A stretch of DNA of 64,000 nt from Cacajao melanocephalus (taxonomy: Eukaryota > Chordata > Mammalia > Primates > Pitheciidae): NCBI GenBank assembly GCA_963573385.1, contig CAUYLG010013821.1, positions 1 through 64,000 on the forward strand, written 5' to 3'. The notes below the pieces were generated by a model. The model was not told the DNA's origin. It worked only from the letters and a program-made list of their open reading frames with translations, and did not search any database. The stretch's first letter is position 1. The number at the start of each line of letters is the position of its first letter. The translations under genes and the position numbers were made by a program. Shown one piece after another: positions 17,415-56,679 of the stretch.

Positions 17415-17712
17415 TTTTTTTTTTTTTGAGATGGAGTCTCACTCTGTTGCCCAGGCTGGAGTGGAGTGACACAATCTTGGTTCACTGGAAGCCTCCATCT
17501 CCCAGGTTCAAGTGATTCTCCTGCCTCAGCCTCCTGAGTAGCTGGGATTACAGGTGCCCACCACCATGCCTGGCTAATTTTTGTACTTTTAGTCGAGAGA
17601 TGGGATTTCACCATATTGGCCAAGCTGGTCTCAAACTCCTGACCTCAAATGATCTGCCCAACTCAGCCTCCCAAAGTGCTGGGATTACAGGTGTGAGCCA
17701 CCACATGGCGCC
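17415..17712 (-). mobile_element. Full-length Alu with perfect 14-bp target duplication
   Basis: A T-run is followed by GAGATGGAGTCTCACTCTGT and both arms. AATATATTGTTACT occurs at 17401-17414 and 17713-17726. Confidence 0.95.
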
Positions 17713-17841
17713 AATATATTGTTACTCTTATTGCTTTCCCTTGATGTTGCCCATTGAAAGACTCTTTTTTTAGTTGACAATGGCTTCCCAGAAATTCGTC
17801 TTTCTTTAGTGTAAAAAACCTTTCAAAACCTTAATATTCCC

Positions 17842-20150
17842 TGTATTAGTCTGTTCTCACACTGCTGTAACAAACTACCTGAGACTGAGTAATTTATAAT
17901 GAAGAGAGATTTAATTGACTCATAGTTCATCATGGCTGGGGAGACCTCAGAAAACTTACAATCACGGCAAAAGGTGAAGGAGAAGCAAGGCACCGTCTTC
18001 AAAAAGTGGCAGGAGAGAGAGTGCAAGAAGGAAAGTGCCACACTTTTAAAGCATCAGATCTCATGAGAAGTCGCTCACTATCACAAGAACAGGAAATAAA
18101 AAATCTGCCCTTGTGATTCAATCATCTCCCACCAGGCTCTTCCACTGATACATGAAGATTAAAATCTGACACAAGATTTGAGTGGGGACAGAGAGCCAAA
18201 CCATATTATTCTGCCCCTGGTCCCCCCCACCAAGTCTCATGTCCTTTTCACATTTCAAAACTGATTATCCCTTCCCAACAGTCCCCCAAAGTCTTAATTC
18301 ATTCCAGCATTAACTCAAAATTCCAAGTCCATCTGAGACAAGGAAAGGCCCTTCCATCTATGAGCCTGTAAAATCCAAAACAAGTTAGTTACTTCAAAGA
18401 TACAATGTGAGTGTAGGCATTGGGTAAATGTTCCCTTTCTAAATGGGAGAAATTGACCAAAAAGTAAGGGCCCCATGCAAGTCCCAAACCCAGCAGGGCA
18501 GCCATTAAATCTTAAAGCTCTCAAATCTCCTTTGACTCCATGTCTCACACCCAGGACACACTGACACAAGAGGTGGGCTCCCAAGGTCTTGGGTGGGTCT
18601 GTCTCTGTGGCTCTGCAGGGTACAGCCCCCTTGGCTGCTTTCACAGGCTGGTGTTGTGTGCCTGCAGCTTTTCCATGCACACAGTGCAAGCTGTCAGTGG
18701 ACCCACCATTCTGGGGTCTGGAGGGTGGTGGCTCTCTTCTCACAGCTCCACTAGGCAGTGCCCCAGTGGAACTCTGTGTGGGGGCTCCAACCCCACATTT
18801 CTCCAATGCATGCCCTAGTAAAGGTTCTTCATGAGGGCTCCCTGCAGCAGACTTCTGTGTGGACATCCAGGCAATTACCCCTGTCCTCTGAAATCTAGGT
18901 GGAGGCTGCTCAACTCTTGACCCATAGGCTCAACATCACATGGAAGCCACCAAAGCTTGGGGCTTGCACCCTCTGAAGCAATAGCACACCCTGTACCTTT
19001 GCTGCTTTTAGCCATAGCTGGATCTAGAGCCACTGAGATGCTGGGCACCAAGTCCCAAGGCTGCACAGAGCAGAGGCACTCTGGGCCCACAAAACCATTT
19101 ATTCCTACTAGGCCTCCAGGCCTATGATGGGAGGAGCTGCCATGAAGATCTCTGAAATTCCCTGGAGAAATTTTCCCCATTGTCTTGGCTATTAACATTC
19201 AGTTATTCCTTACTCATGCAAATTTCTGCAGCTAGCTTGAATTTCTCCCCAGAAAAATGAGTTTTTGTTTTTTACTACATGGTGAGGCTGCAAATTTTTG
19301 AAACCTTTATTTTGCTTCCTTTATTTATTTATTTTTATTGCACTTTAGGTTTTGAGGTGAGCATACATTTTTAGAAAAAAACCCAGGTCATATCTTGAAT
19401 GCTTTGCTGCTTAAAAATTTCTTGCACCAGGTACCCTACATTATCTCTCTCAAGTTCAAAGTTCCACAGATGTCTAAGGCAGGGGAAAAATGCTTCCAGT
19501 CTCTTTGCTAAAGCATGGCCAGAGTGACTTTTACTCCAGTTCCCAATAAGTTCCTCATCTCCATCTGAGAACACATTAGCCTGGACTTCATTGTTCATAT
19601 TACTCTTGGCATTTTGGTCACAACCATTCAACAAGTATTTAGGAAGTTCCAGACTCTCCTTCAACTTTCTGTCTTGTTCTGAGCCCTCTGAACTGTTTCA
19701 ACCTTTGCCTGTGACCCAGTTACAAAGTCACTTCCACATTTCTAGCAATGTTTATAGCAGTACCCTACTGTTGATACCTGTCTTCTATATTAGTTTGTTC
19801 TCACACTGCTATAAAAAACTACCAGAGACTGGGTAATTTATGAAGTGAGAAGGTTTAATTGAATCACAGTTCTGCATGGTTGAGGAGACCTCAGAAAACT
19901 TACAGTCATAGCAGAAAGTGCAGGAGAAGCAAGTATCTTTTTTGCAAGGTGGTAGGAAAGAGAAAGGGAAAGGGGTAGTGCCACACTTTTAAACCATCAG
20001 AACTGTGAGAATGCACTCACTATCATGAAGACGGCAAGGAGGAAATTCACCTTCATGATGCAATTACATCCCACCAGGCCCCTCCCGTGACATGTCGGGA
20101 TTATAGTTTAACATGAGATTTGGATGGGGACACAGAGCAAAACCATATAT
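17842..20150 (-). mobile_element. MaLR (MST/THE1-type) element with both LTRs
   Basis: Two similar LTRs in minus orientation, 17842-18208 and 19786-20150, flank about 1.6 kb of internal sequence. The LTRs share CACACTGCT, GAGACCTCAGAAAACTTACA and the rightmost AACCATAT. The interior starts TTCTGCCCCTGGTCC, as usual after MST LTRs. MaLRs are ancient non-autonomous ERVL-related elements. A 183-codon frame at 18866-18315 has no retroviral domain. No infectious or coding potential is visible. Confidence 0.85.
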
Positions 20151-20319
20151 TTTTCCTTGGTAAAATAAAGATGTGACTTGAATTAAGTTTCTCAGTTCTA
20201 AAAATATGTAGGTCTATTATTTGTATCCAAGAACATTTGCTAAGAAAACACATATTAAATTGCTGTAGAAATTAATACATAACTAGAGACGTTGTCTATT
20301 TTAAAATTTTCCAAAAAGA

Positions 20320-20612
20320 GGCCTGGCATGGTGGCTCAGGCCTGTAATCCCAGAACTTTGGGAGACAGAGGCGGGCAGATCACATGAGGTTGGGAAGTTC
20401 AAGACCAGCCTGACCAACATGGAGAAACCCTGTCTCTACTAAAAATACAAAAGTAACTGGGCATGGTGGTGCATGCCTGTAATCTCAGCTACTCAGGAGG
20501 TTGAGGCAGGAGAATTACTTGAACTAGGGAGGCAGAGGCTGCAGTGAGCTGAGATTACACCATCGTACTCCAGCCTGGGAAACAAGAGCAAAACTCTGTC
20601 TCAAACAGACAG

Positions 20613-20649
<37 letters not shown>

Positions 20650-20654
20650 AATTC
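20320..20654 (+). mobile_element. Full-length Alu with (AAC)n tail
   Basis: Both arms are followed by CAGACAGACAAC and an (AAC)n run (20609-20650). CCAAAAAGA at 20311-20319 and 20655-20663 is the target duplication. Confidence 0.92.
20609..20650 (+). repeat. (AAC)n microsatellite in an Alu tail
   Basis: About 14 ACA/CAA units directly after the Alu body. Confidence 0.95.
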
Positions 20655-20663
20655 CCAAAAAGA

Positions 20664-21489
20664 AATGTCTGAAACTCTAGTGTGTATATAAAAGTACTAA
20701 AAAAAGTTTTCAAGTTACATGATTAGATATACCAATAACATGTAAGTAGAACTGGTATATAATACATTTTTCTATTATTAGTAAAATGTAATATTTCAAA
20801 ATGGAATTAGTGCCATCATGTAACATGTTTGTGAATGTGACTTTGTCACTCAACCAGCATCTAGCTTAAAAAGAAAAAAACAAATAAAAATGGGAAAAAA
20901 TTGTGGCTTAATATGGCCAGGGACAGGAAAACCTTTGGGTATTGGAGCCATGAAGTATGGATTCCTTCTTAGAATTATCCTCCTAATTTTCCCCACCGCA
21001 GGTAGGTCTTCTACTTTATCAGCAATGTAAGGAATGCATTTTAGTTGAGGGGAATGGGGGATATGATTCATTGACGTTTACAAATCTCAATTTGTAGAGA
21101 ATCTGTCATGTTCAGGAGAGATGGAGATTAGGCTTACCTTCTACACTAGTTTCTTACACAGGGAGAAATACAATGAAAATAAGAATAGGTCAATTCAGAG
21201 CGCTACCATATAAAATCTCAGGAAGTCCAACAACAGCAAGAACTGAAAACAAAAGAAAGTCAAGTGATTAAACTGCAAAGCCCTGAGGCAGAAATTAGCT
21301 TTAGAAACCTAGCCAGCTCTGTTTGTGATGGGCTGGGTATCACTCTAGACTCGTATCAATAAAGTGAATTTGAAAGAGAAATTGAACTAGGTAAATAAAT
21401 GAATGAGGATAAGCTTTCTCCTAGAGATACAGTTTGCACACTGCTCATTTAGAAATAATCATGTTCTTCCTTTTAAAACATATTTTTTT
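20664..21489. other. Intergenic stretch, nothing recognised
   Basis: AT-rich DNA between an Alu and an L1 end. No gene or named repeat. Confidence 0.4.
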
Positions 21490-21838
21490 CAGGGACATGG
21501 ATGAACCTGGAAACCATCATTCTCAGCAAACTGACACAAGAACACAAAATCAAACACCGCGTGTTCTCACTCATAGGCAGGTGTTGAACAATGAGAACAC
21601 AGGGACACAGGAAGGGGAGCACTACACACTGGGGTATCTTGGGGGAAAATAGGGGAGGGACAGCAGTGGTTGGGGAGTTGGGGAGAGATAGCATGGTGAG
21701 AAATGCCAGATATAGGCGAAGAGGAGGAAGGCAGCAAATCACACTGCCACGTGTGTACCTATGCAACAATCTTGCATGTTCTTCACATGTACCCCCAAAC
21801 CTAAAATGCAATTAAAAAAAAAAAAGAAAAAAAAAAGA
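21490..21838 (+). mobile_element. 5'-truncated L1 3' end
   Basis: CAGGGACATGGATGAACCTG, GTGTTCTCACTCATAGGCAG and CACATGTACCCCCAAACCT are the primate L1 3' UTR, ending in an A-rich tail. Only the last 350 nt were inserted. Confidence 0.92.
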
Positions 21839-23719
21839 ATATGAACTTGATCTTATCTGTGTTTTAGGTAGAAAACTGGCATTTATAGATGAAAACATAG
21901 AATTATCTTCACAACTTTAGGTTTAAAAGTGAGAAAGAAGAGTCACAAAAGACAGGTAGACCAGACACGGGACCAATCCAGAGAAGAAATGCAGCCTAAA
22001 CAAGGTCACTATTGATGAAAAAGAAGAAGAGAGGATATATTCAAGAGTCATTTTTATAGCAACACCAATAAACAGTTCCAAAGTGAAAAAAAAAGAAAGA
22101 TACAAGGATTGTCTTGATGTTTCATGCTTGGATTTTACACAATGGACTAAAATAAGCACCAAAGACTGTGTAACAAACTCAAGGAAATGGGCATGTGTTT
22201 CCTCTTAGATGTGCTTAGTTTCAGTCTAGGACATTCAGGTGGATTTATCAGGAGGCAATTGTGAATCGGGATGAAGTTGGCATATAGATAGTTGTCACCA
22301 GCAATTATTGAAGCCATGTGACTGGATGGAATTATACATAGAAAGAATTTTTTAAAAGAGGAGAAGGACCTTGCAAATACCTGTGGTTGATAAACAGACC
22401 CTGAAAGATGAAAAATCATCTTTGTATAAAAAGGAATCCATTATAAGATCAGCAACATGGCCTTATACTAAAGTGGTCCCTATGCTCTTCTTTCCATCTC
22501 AAATCAAGTTCTTGAAACTAATGACTTTATTTAATCTAAAGATATACTGAGTGCCTACCATATGTCAAGTATTGCTCTGGGATTTTGAGGATACAAAAAG
22601 CAAATGAGACATGAATCCTGTCCCAGGAAGCATAAGCTTTAATGGTAAGAGAGGAGCTGAACAGATGTTACCTTTGCTACCATTGAACCTGATACTTGAC
22701 AACATTCAACAGAAAAGATCAATGATTCCACAAGTACTGCAGTTTCAGAAGCTGTTTCAAGCTTGTGAAAGTTCCACTAAACTAAAGCCTAGATCATGAC
22801 TATACAATATAGCCGTTCTCTAAATAAGTTGAGATCCTTAAACATCAGGTAGACATATTGGCAGGACCAACCCACCAAACTTGCAGTGAAAGTTTGTATT
22901 TAGTTTTTCTATAATGCTTTGGTGTGAATGTTTGTGGTCTCCCCAAGTCCATATGTCGATATCTAACCCCCAACACAATATGGCCACCATCCAAATGCAT
23001 GTTCCCTTCGCCTATTTCCTGAGGTCATGTTTTGAATGGTAGTAGATGGGAATGGTAATCAGAAAAATCAGTTCCTCCCTTAAAACATGCCACTGCATAC
23101 CAGTTAAATTCATTCTCCATAAATGTGCCTGAAGGGCATAATGGTTCGGTTGCTGCAGGTTAGTGGTTAAATTATTTTGGTCAAGAGATTTTCCACATAT
23201 TTCAAGTCATGTCAAATTTACTCATTCATATCATATTATTAGATTCCACCATATTTGTTGAAAATGAGGTATCTTCCAGGTCTGGTATTAAGCACTGTAG
23301 AGCCATGCAATAGGCTGACATTGATTTACATACTTCCCATTCAGGTAAAAGTCTTTTGTGATGAAAATATTATTCAATGGACTTGTTGTTTACAAACTCA
23401 TAAGTAAGTTCAGCATGGTCTACTGATTCTGAATTTATTTTTATTCTGTTTATAAAATTACAGATGGCTTATTATAAATATTCATATATACAAAACATTT
23501 TCCTTCATGAATTTAAATCCTAGTATTTAAAACTAGTTCATCAGCCTACGTATCTGTATAAGCAATTTTATATGCAATAAATGAGCCACATTGAATCAAA
23601 TCAAACATATTAAAAAAGAATTTTTGTTTGCTTGATTACTTGCTTGTGTGCTTGCTTCTCCTAGAAAGTAAAAAAAGCCCTAGTTGCCCTGCTGTTGGTC
23701 AGAAGAAAACAATCACACT
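21839..23719. other. Intergenic stretch just downstream of SERPINB7
   Basis: An L2-like tail (CTGAGTGCCTACCATATGTC) lies near 22547-22630 and an LTR-like start (GTGAATGTTTGTGGTCTCCC) near 22924-22985. Neither is secure, and no gene was recognised. Confidence 0.35.
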
Positions 23720-24455
23720 GTATAGGTATTTGCATTTTTTTATTCTGATAAATAGAGAAAAACCTTGTAAACTACACAGCATATGAAATATGATACTGTA
23801 AATAACCGCCAACAGTTAAAAGATCTTTAATATTTGAAAAAACTATGTACATATTAAGTCTTATCAAAGAAAGGCCAAAATTTGTCAGTTGAAAGCATTA
23901 ATGAAATATTTTGGTTGGTACACAATCTCAATTCCATATTTTTTACCATCTAGATTATACATTGATTTAAAATCAAATGTATGAAGGTAAACTAACATCT
24001 TCATAGGTCAACAATGAAAATTTATCCTTCACACTGATTTCTAGAAAGCAGCTGGGCTTATTTCCTGGATTGTTTACAATGAAGCTAGAATATCTGCCAT
24101 AACTGTGGAGTTTCATAAAGGATCCCTAGGGCTACTTCTACACTCTCCTCACCAGTTAGCACTCTCCATAATTTCCAGATGGGCCATGGGGAAAATGGTA
24201 GAAATGAGTGTGGGAAGAAAGACAGTGAAATTAGAAATGAGTGAAGCACATGGTGGTAGAATGCTAAGAGCAGGGATCAGGACAGCCAACAAAGTGTCTA
24301 GGGAGGGTCGAGTCAACAGTGTCATCTGCTGACCAATGTTAGGAAGAAATCAACACAAAGGAAATACCACATTTTTCCAATTAAACTCAAATCTATTGAC
24401 TTGTGGTGGTTCTTTGATGTTGCGGGGACTGCTGTAATAGAAACCAAATGGATTT
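23720..24455 (-). other. SERPINB7: SERPINB7 3' UTR (inferred extent)
   Basis: About 735 nt run from the stop codon to just past the first AATAAA on the gene strand. It is AT-rich and no interspersed repeat was recognised in it. A weaker ATTAAA lies at 23826-23831. The exact cleavage site is inferred, not seen. Confidence 0.6.
23739..23744 (-). terminator. SERPINB7: Polyadenylation signal AATAAA of SERPINB7
   Basis: TTTATT on the plus strand reads AATAAA on the gene strand, about 710 nt after the stop codon. It is followed within 20-40 nt by GT/T-rich sequence (AGTGTGATTGTTTTC), the usual downstream element. It is the first canonical hexamer after the stop. Confidence 0.65.
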
Positions 24456-51255
<26,800 letters not shown>

Positions 51256-52209
51256 TGTGAAATGGAGTGCAGCCTAGAGGACAATGAGAAAATGAAATTA
51301 GTTCCTGGTACATTTTCTAGGAATATTATAATTTTAGATTATTTATTTATTTTTTATAATTTAAAGCTTCATTTCTTCAGCCTTGGATGTAATCATCAAA
51401 TAACTATAACAAAAAGGGAAAAGTTCCCTTGGCCCAGTATCCCGTCACTAATACCCTAAAACTATCTGTTTTCATTGGTGGGCATTTCTATCCTCAGTGG
51501 CCTGTTTCCAACACCCAACATGAGGCTCACTGTTTCTCAAATCACCCCAGATTTCTGAACTGAAATAGAGAAAAGGTAAATATTATAACATTAGATAGTC
51601 TGTTTGAGGCACTATAGCCTTTGCTTTCCAAACCAATTGTAATTCAATGCAATGTTAAATTTTTGAGGTTGAACACACAATTTTTAACCCATTCTCTTCA
51701 TTATGGCCTCTATAACATTCTTAGAACAATCACGCATTCTATCTTTTTTCATAACTGTCCTAATTTTAAGTATATGCATATTTTGTGCTATAAGTGTTTT
51801 AATTTGTTTAAAACCATTTTCTGATTTTTTTTGGAATGCAAAATGTGATTATCAGAGTATGTATCATGAACACGTACAAGACTTTTCAACACACAGGCCT
51901 AAGTCTTCCTAGAGAATCCAGGGTGCAGTAACACATTGGAGATTATCTTCAAATTCATGACGTTGTTTCTGAAATACAGAGGGCTGCCATCACCGTGGAA
52001 TTCTTCAGAGATCCACTTGGGTAATTTTTTGCTGTTGTTGCAGAATTTCTCCACAACTCCAATTGATCTCAAAACCACAGTTGGGGTTGTCTCAGACTAA
52101 ATGAACTTACCCGAATTCTCCAAATTATTCCTCATGAATATTCAATGACATTATATCTCATGGTGTGGCAGGTGCCAGGTGTTGCAGGCACCAGAAGTCA
52201 CAAACCCTT

Positions 52210-52345
52210 AGGAGACTTCATTCAAATCTCAACTCTGTTGCTAATAATTGTATGACCTGGGTCAAGTGTTCAATTTCTCTGAATTTCTAAGTTTCATCTT
52301 GTTCAAGTGAGATGATCTATGTACAGGATCTAGCATAGTAATTCT
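52210..52345 (+). mobile_element. MIR-like element
   Basis: CAAATCTCAACTCTGTTGCT and TGTATGACCTGGGTCAAGTG match MIR core, followed by degraded 3' text. Confidence 0.55.
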
Positions 52346-55300
52346 CAACAGAAAATCATGCTTCCTTGTACCTTTCACCCCATAAGAAGAGCACACATAG
52401 GCAGCTGGGGTCTGGCATGTTGTGAGTGGAGAAGGGGGTCACAAGGAGGGAGATCCATGCCGTCTGAAACAAGAACATTCTAAAATTGCCATTGCATTGG
52501 CTTTGTCACAGTTGCAAATACTTAATGCCTTTTAAAATTGCAAATGAAATTAAAACAAGTTTTTAAATTTTTATTTTGTCAAATGGGAGTTTGAGTTAAA
52601 AACATTAAAAAAAAAAACTTTTCTAGTACAATGCATGATCCAGAGTAGACATTCAAACATTCAATAAATTGAAGCTGCTGCATTTACTATTCTCTGTAAA
52701 GTGCTAATAGCCTGTTCTGCCCTAAAAGACAGCAAACATTTCCAGTAAGAATGTCCCTGAGGGACCCATACTCTGCGCTTTGGTATTTCCAGCATAAAGA
52801 ACACCACTGAGGCATGACACCCTACCTGATGCTGTTTTTCAGGGTCAAATTTAGCTATATGCAATTTATTATAAGTCATATTTCTCAGTTACACCCCAGG
52901 AACATGAGGTAAGAAAATCATTCATGCCCCACATATCTTTAAGAAAGAACACCTATGTTATTTCGAAAGTTATCCAGAAAAAAGTATGTTGATTTTATGT
53001 CTAATCCAAGTAATCCGGGGTAAAAAGCAGTGGTAGTTGTGATTAAAGCTACAGGAGAAACCCCTTGCAGCCACGAAGACAAGAATCAATGAAAGTCAGG
53101 GCCGGGTACACAGGATGGGAGTTGGCAGGAAAAGGGCAGCTTTATACAGTGAGTGATATTATCAGTGCCAAAGGCCCTCAAACTTTTAAGGGATTCAAAT
53201 CATATTTTAAACCTAAAAATAAGTATTTCTTTTACAGTATGAAAAAAGAGATCAAAATTAACAAGTTTACAATTACATATAAGAAAACAAAATCCATGTT
53301 GATTTTTCTATTTAATTTAGCATTCATAAGAATTTCATTAATTTTGGAAAGAAATTGTGTACTAGATTCTCTCCATCCTAAAGAATTTCCAAGACTTCAT
53401 TCTGGTTGCTGAAAATCAGACAGTAAGTAGTAAATGAAATGAATTGCTTTTAGGAAAGAAACTTCAAAAGCAAAGTCATATTAATTCTTTCAAAATATTT
53501 ATAGTAAAAATTATATTTAATAGACGATTGAGTGCATTTTAGTGTTTTGAAAAAACATAAGCTACAGCTTTTAAAATAAGAACTGAAAGATTTTTAAATT
53601 ACCCTGTTTGGAAATCTGCTTTCACTGTCCAATGGGGGTTTGGAAGCTATAATTTCCCAAAGTGCAAAAATATACTTCAAGGTACATTTCTCTTTGTTCA
53701 AGTTCCAATTCTTCTTCTTGTGTTACAAATTATATCTTATTATTTTATCCTTTAGGGCAAAAAAATTATATTTTTGAATAGCATCCTTTAATTACTTTCT
53801 AAGCACCAATCACAAATTTTCATTTTCTAAACTTTCAGACATTCTATTTCTATAGTAAAGTATTGATAAAACTATCATATTATTGAAGAAAAGGGAAGCT
53901 ACACAAGAATGTATTCATTCAGGATACAGAGTACATAAATGTTTAGCTTAAGTAAATTTTATGGAACAGAAACCATACAAGAAAAAAAATCACTTAGAGA
54001 AGCATGAGCCAAGGCATTCCTAGATAATTATAAATTCTCAAGTCATAACTTTTAAAATGATAGGTGATGCTAAATAGTATATACTTAAACATTCCTGTAT
54101 AGACATGTTCATGTATGTTTAAAATAAATGTCAAAAAGTCTGTTCAATTTCACATAATTATTTGTATTATCTTTCTCTATGCAGGTGCACTCTAAGTTCC
54201 AGGAATGTAAGATTTGTTTCTCCTCATCTGATATAAAGTCTGATCCTCATTGGCAAGTAAACAATTATGTTTAAGGCTGAACTGATTGTTTTACACCCCC
54301 AAGTTTTCATCAGGTGACACATAAATAAAAATTAGCATGAGACCAAAGCTGTGATTTTTCCTTTCACCTATAAATACTTTCACAGCAACTTAAATAAATA
54401 AAACATTAACAAAAATAAACTAAGTTCAGACAAGCCACCAACAGCTGCCAATTGACTTGAGTCTCAGTTAAACAACTAAGGAAGTTGACAAGGAAAACAA
54501 ATTACTTTAAAGCTACCCAAAGAAGAAATCAGTGTGACACCACCGTTTCTCATTGTCTGGACATGAAAATGCAGGAAAATTCTTTTCAAATTATAAAAGA
54601 ACTTAGCGTTTTATAGTCTAATTTTTCATTTTGCTAAAAATTTACCATATTCTTATGTTTCTTGCATAAATATTTTAGCTTAACATACAAGCATGCAATT
54701 ATAATTTATAATTTTAAAATTAACACAAATTGGCAAGTGCTCATGGATGGTTTCACATCCCAAACCTCAGACTTGAGAGTCTAAAAGTCCATGGCAGCCT
54801 GAAGCCTATTTGATTTTTTATGGTCTATTTTAATCTGAGAACTTTTTTATCCCGTCCATCCTTTAGTCCATATACTATTTGCATCAAACCACAATAAAAA
54901 TAGATATTTTCTCACTAAAGCTTCTTTTTAATGTCTAATAAAAAGCAAAAAGTAATTTTTAAATGAAGAATAAGAAAATTCAGGCACAAAACACATTCAA
55001 TAGAACATGAAATTATGATACTACTTTATGGACCTAAATTTATTACATCTAACTGATAAATTATGTACCTTAAATGCTTGATAAAAATATTATCTAGTCT
55101 TAGGATACTTTTGCCTGTACATAGAAAATTAATTATAGTTCATGGTACATTATTTTTAAAAAAAAACTTTTATATTTAATGAATTAATATATACATATAG
55201 GAAAGAAATGAACAATCACTTGAATGTGATTATTTTCATTTTTATCAATAAGTCAAATACAATGCTATATAGATACTACTCTGGAGAAATATTTTAAAAT

Positions 55301-55659
55301 CCTTTCATTTCTTTTAACACATGGTTTTCACCTTTGATAAACCTCTAAACAAATTAGTATATTATACACTTAAAAGAGCTCAATTCTAATCTCAAAATTT
55401 AGTATATTTCAACCTATAATGCCTTAAATAAGAACACAGGCAATGTAGAATCTAGATTTGCACATAATCCCTACTTATCTGTTCAAAGATGGAACATAAA
55501 GTTTTCAACTGGTATCAGATTCCCATGCCATTCTCCCATGACACCACCTAAATCAGTCATAGACAAGCTATAAGGCGGAGAAGCAGACAAGAGGACCAAT
55601 CTCCAATCTGGATATTGTTTGATGAGTTTAATGTCTCAGACACAAAGTAACCCAGATTT

Positions 55660-55662
<3 letters not shown>

Positions 55663-55697
<35 letters not shown>

Positions 55698-55713
55698 ATG
55701 TGTATGTGTGTGT
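55663..55713 (+). repeat. (TG)n microsatellite next to the exon 1 donor
   Basis: About 17 TG units, one interruption (CATGTGTATG), then more TG. On the gene strand it is a CA repeat about 55 nt inside intron 1. Confidence 0.95.
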
Positions 55714-55767
55714 CTTTTTTCAAAGGATCTGGCCAGACTTTAAACTATGGACCTTAGAAATATTTAC

Positions 55768-55812
55768 CTTACTGTCTTCATAGAGGAAGTTGGCTGCTGG
55801 TTGGGTGAGTCT
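55768..55812 (-). other. SERPINB7: Probable SERPINB7 non-coding exon 1
   Basis: On the minus strand a strong donor AAG|GTAAAT follows a short segment whose 5' end fits an initiator (TCAGACT, A at 55812). A TATA-like box lies 31 nt upstream of that A. Spliced to exon 2 this gives a 63-nt 5' UTR. The start to poly(A) distance of about 32 kb fits the shorter human SERPINB7 transcript as I recall it. An alternative is an internal 66-nt exon starting at 55833, because TTTATATTTCAG could also act as an acceptor. Other known 5' exons would lie beyond the window. Confidence 0.5.
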
Positions 55813-55836
55813 GAAAGAGTTCCTTGCATTACTCTG

Positions 55837-55845
55837 AAATATAAA
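55837..55845 (-). promoter_or_regulatory. TATA-like box of the SERPINB7 promoter
   Basis: TTTATATTT on the gene strand, starting about 31 nt upstream of the proposed initiator A at 55812, which is standard TATA-to-start spacing. It is supported only by position and the match to the donor-bearing exon downstream. Confidence 0.45.
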
Positions 55846-55850
55846 GCCTC

Positions 55851-55857
55851 TGACTCA
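55851..55857 (-). promoter_or_regulatory. AP-1 consensus site TGAGTCA
   Basis: A perfect AP-1 heptamer sits immediately upstream of the TATA-like box, about 40-45 nt before the proposed start. AP-1 control of the human megsin promoter has been reported, although whether through this exact site I cannot say. Function is inferred. Confidence 0.45.
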
Positions 55858-56369
55858 GACACTCCCTACTTTTTTTTTTATCATGGCCATGATAGTTTTA
55901 AATAATGTCATTAAAATGAAATATGTTCAGGTGCTTTATAAAGCAAATTAGAAGAAGTCTGTAGAGTATTAGCTACAGCTGTAATTCAAAAAAGTCAAAT
56001 ACATATCTTTTAATGAATCAAATTTTAGCATGAAATGTTATTTCATTGGATATTAATATCACACAGTATTTTTATGTAGTAAATGTAGATATCCCTACAT
56101 TAAGGCACAACTGACACTTCTTACATGTGGAAATTCAATTACTGATTTTGCTGTTGTTTATTTGATTCCTCCCCACTCAGATTTTGGTATTTGTTGAACA
56201 TGACCAAGCCCCACCTGGAAGAATTCATATTTTGGCATCTATAAATTCAACTGTCATAGAGGAGTAGCATTGCAGTCCCAGAGAGGTGAAGAAAGCAAAG
56301 CAGCTCTAGAATAGAGTGGGCCTTTTCTCATCCATAAAATAAAAATTCACATCACTTACATTCTCATTA

Positions 56370-56370
<1 letters not shown>
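55858..56370. other. Upstream flank of the SERPINB7 promoter
   Basis: AT-rich and free of recognised repeats. Possible regulatory sequence, with no site I would name beyond the AP-1 motif at its edge. Confidence 0.35.

Positions 56371-56371
<1 letters not shown>

Positions 56372-56400
<29 letters not shown>
56372..56400 (+). repeat. (CA)n microsatellite
   Basis: About 14 CA units. Confidence 0.95.
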
Positions 56401-56401
<1 letters not shown>

Positions 56402-56450
56402 TTTTATTCTTATCAATAAGTCAACTACATATATATATACACACACATAT

Positions 56451-56454
56451 GTGC

Positions 56455-56487
<33 letters not shown>
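56451..56487 (+). repeat. (TG)n microsatellite
   Basis: GTGCGTGC followed by about 14 GT units; 50 nt from a CA run, so the two are complementary in cis. Confidence 0.95.
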
Positions 56488-56489
<2 letters not shown>

Positions 56490-56660
56490 ATCACCATCAT
56501 GATATTTATGCTATATTTGGGGAACTCTGTATTTAAGGGAGATAGGTGAACTGACCCTCCCACAAGTGTTTGACCATACTGCTTTTATTTTCACTGAATG
56601 ATTAATGCTAAAACTGAGTATGCTGACTATTTGAAGCTTTCTAAGGTGAACATGCTATCA

Positions 56661-56678
56661 GAGAGAGAGAGAGAGAGA
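56661..56678 (+). repeat. (GA)9 microsatellite
   Basis: Nine uninterrupted GA units. Confidence 0.95.
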
Positions 56679-56679
56679 T

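Larger units (their letters stand above)
51274..55767 (-). other. SERPINB7 intron 1
   Basis: 4.5 kb, strongly AT-rich, with little recognisable repeat: a MIR relic near 52210-52345 and a CA repeat (gene strand) next to the donor. Plus-strand TG units start at 55663 and end about 55 nt from the donor. I see no coding sequence in the rest. Confidence 0.5.

Noticed and set aside
18315..18866. 183-codon open frame on the minus strand, longest in the window
   Set aside because: It lies in the MaLR interior and shows no gag, protease, polymerase or envelope motif; MaLR interiors are non-coding fossils.
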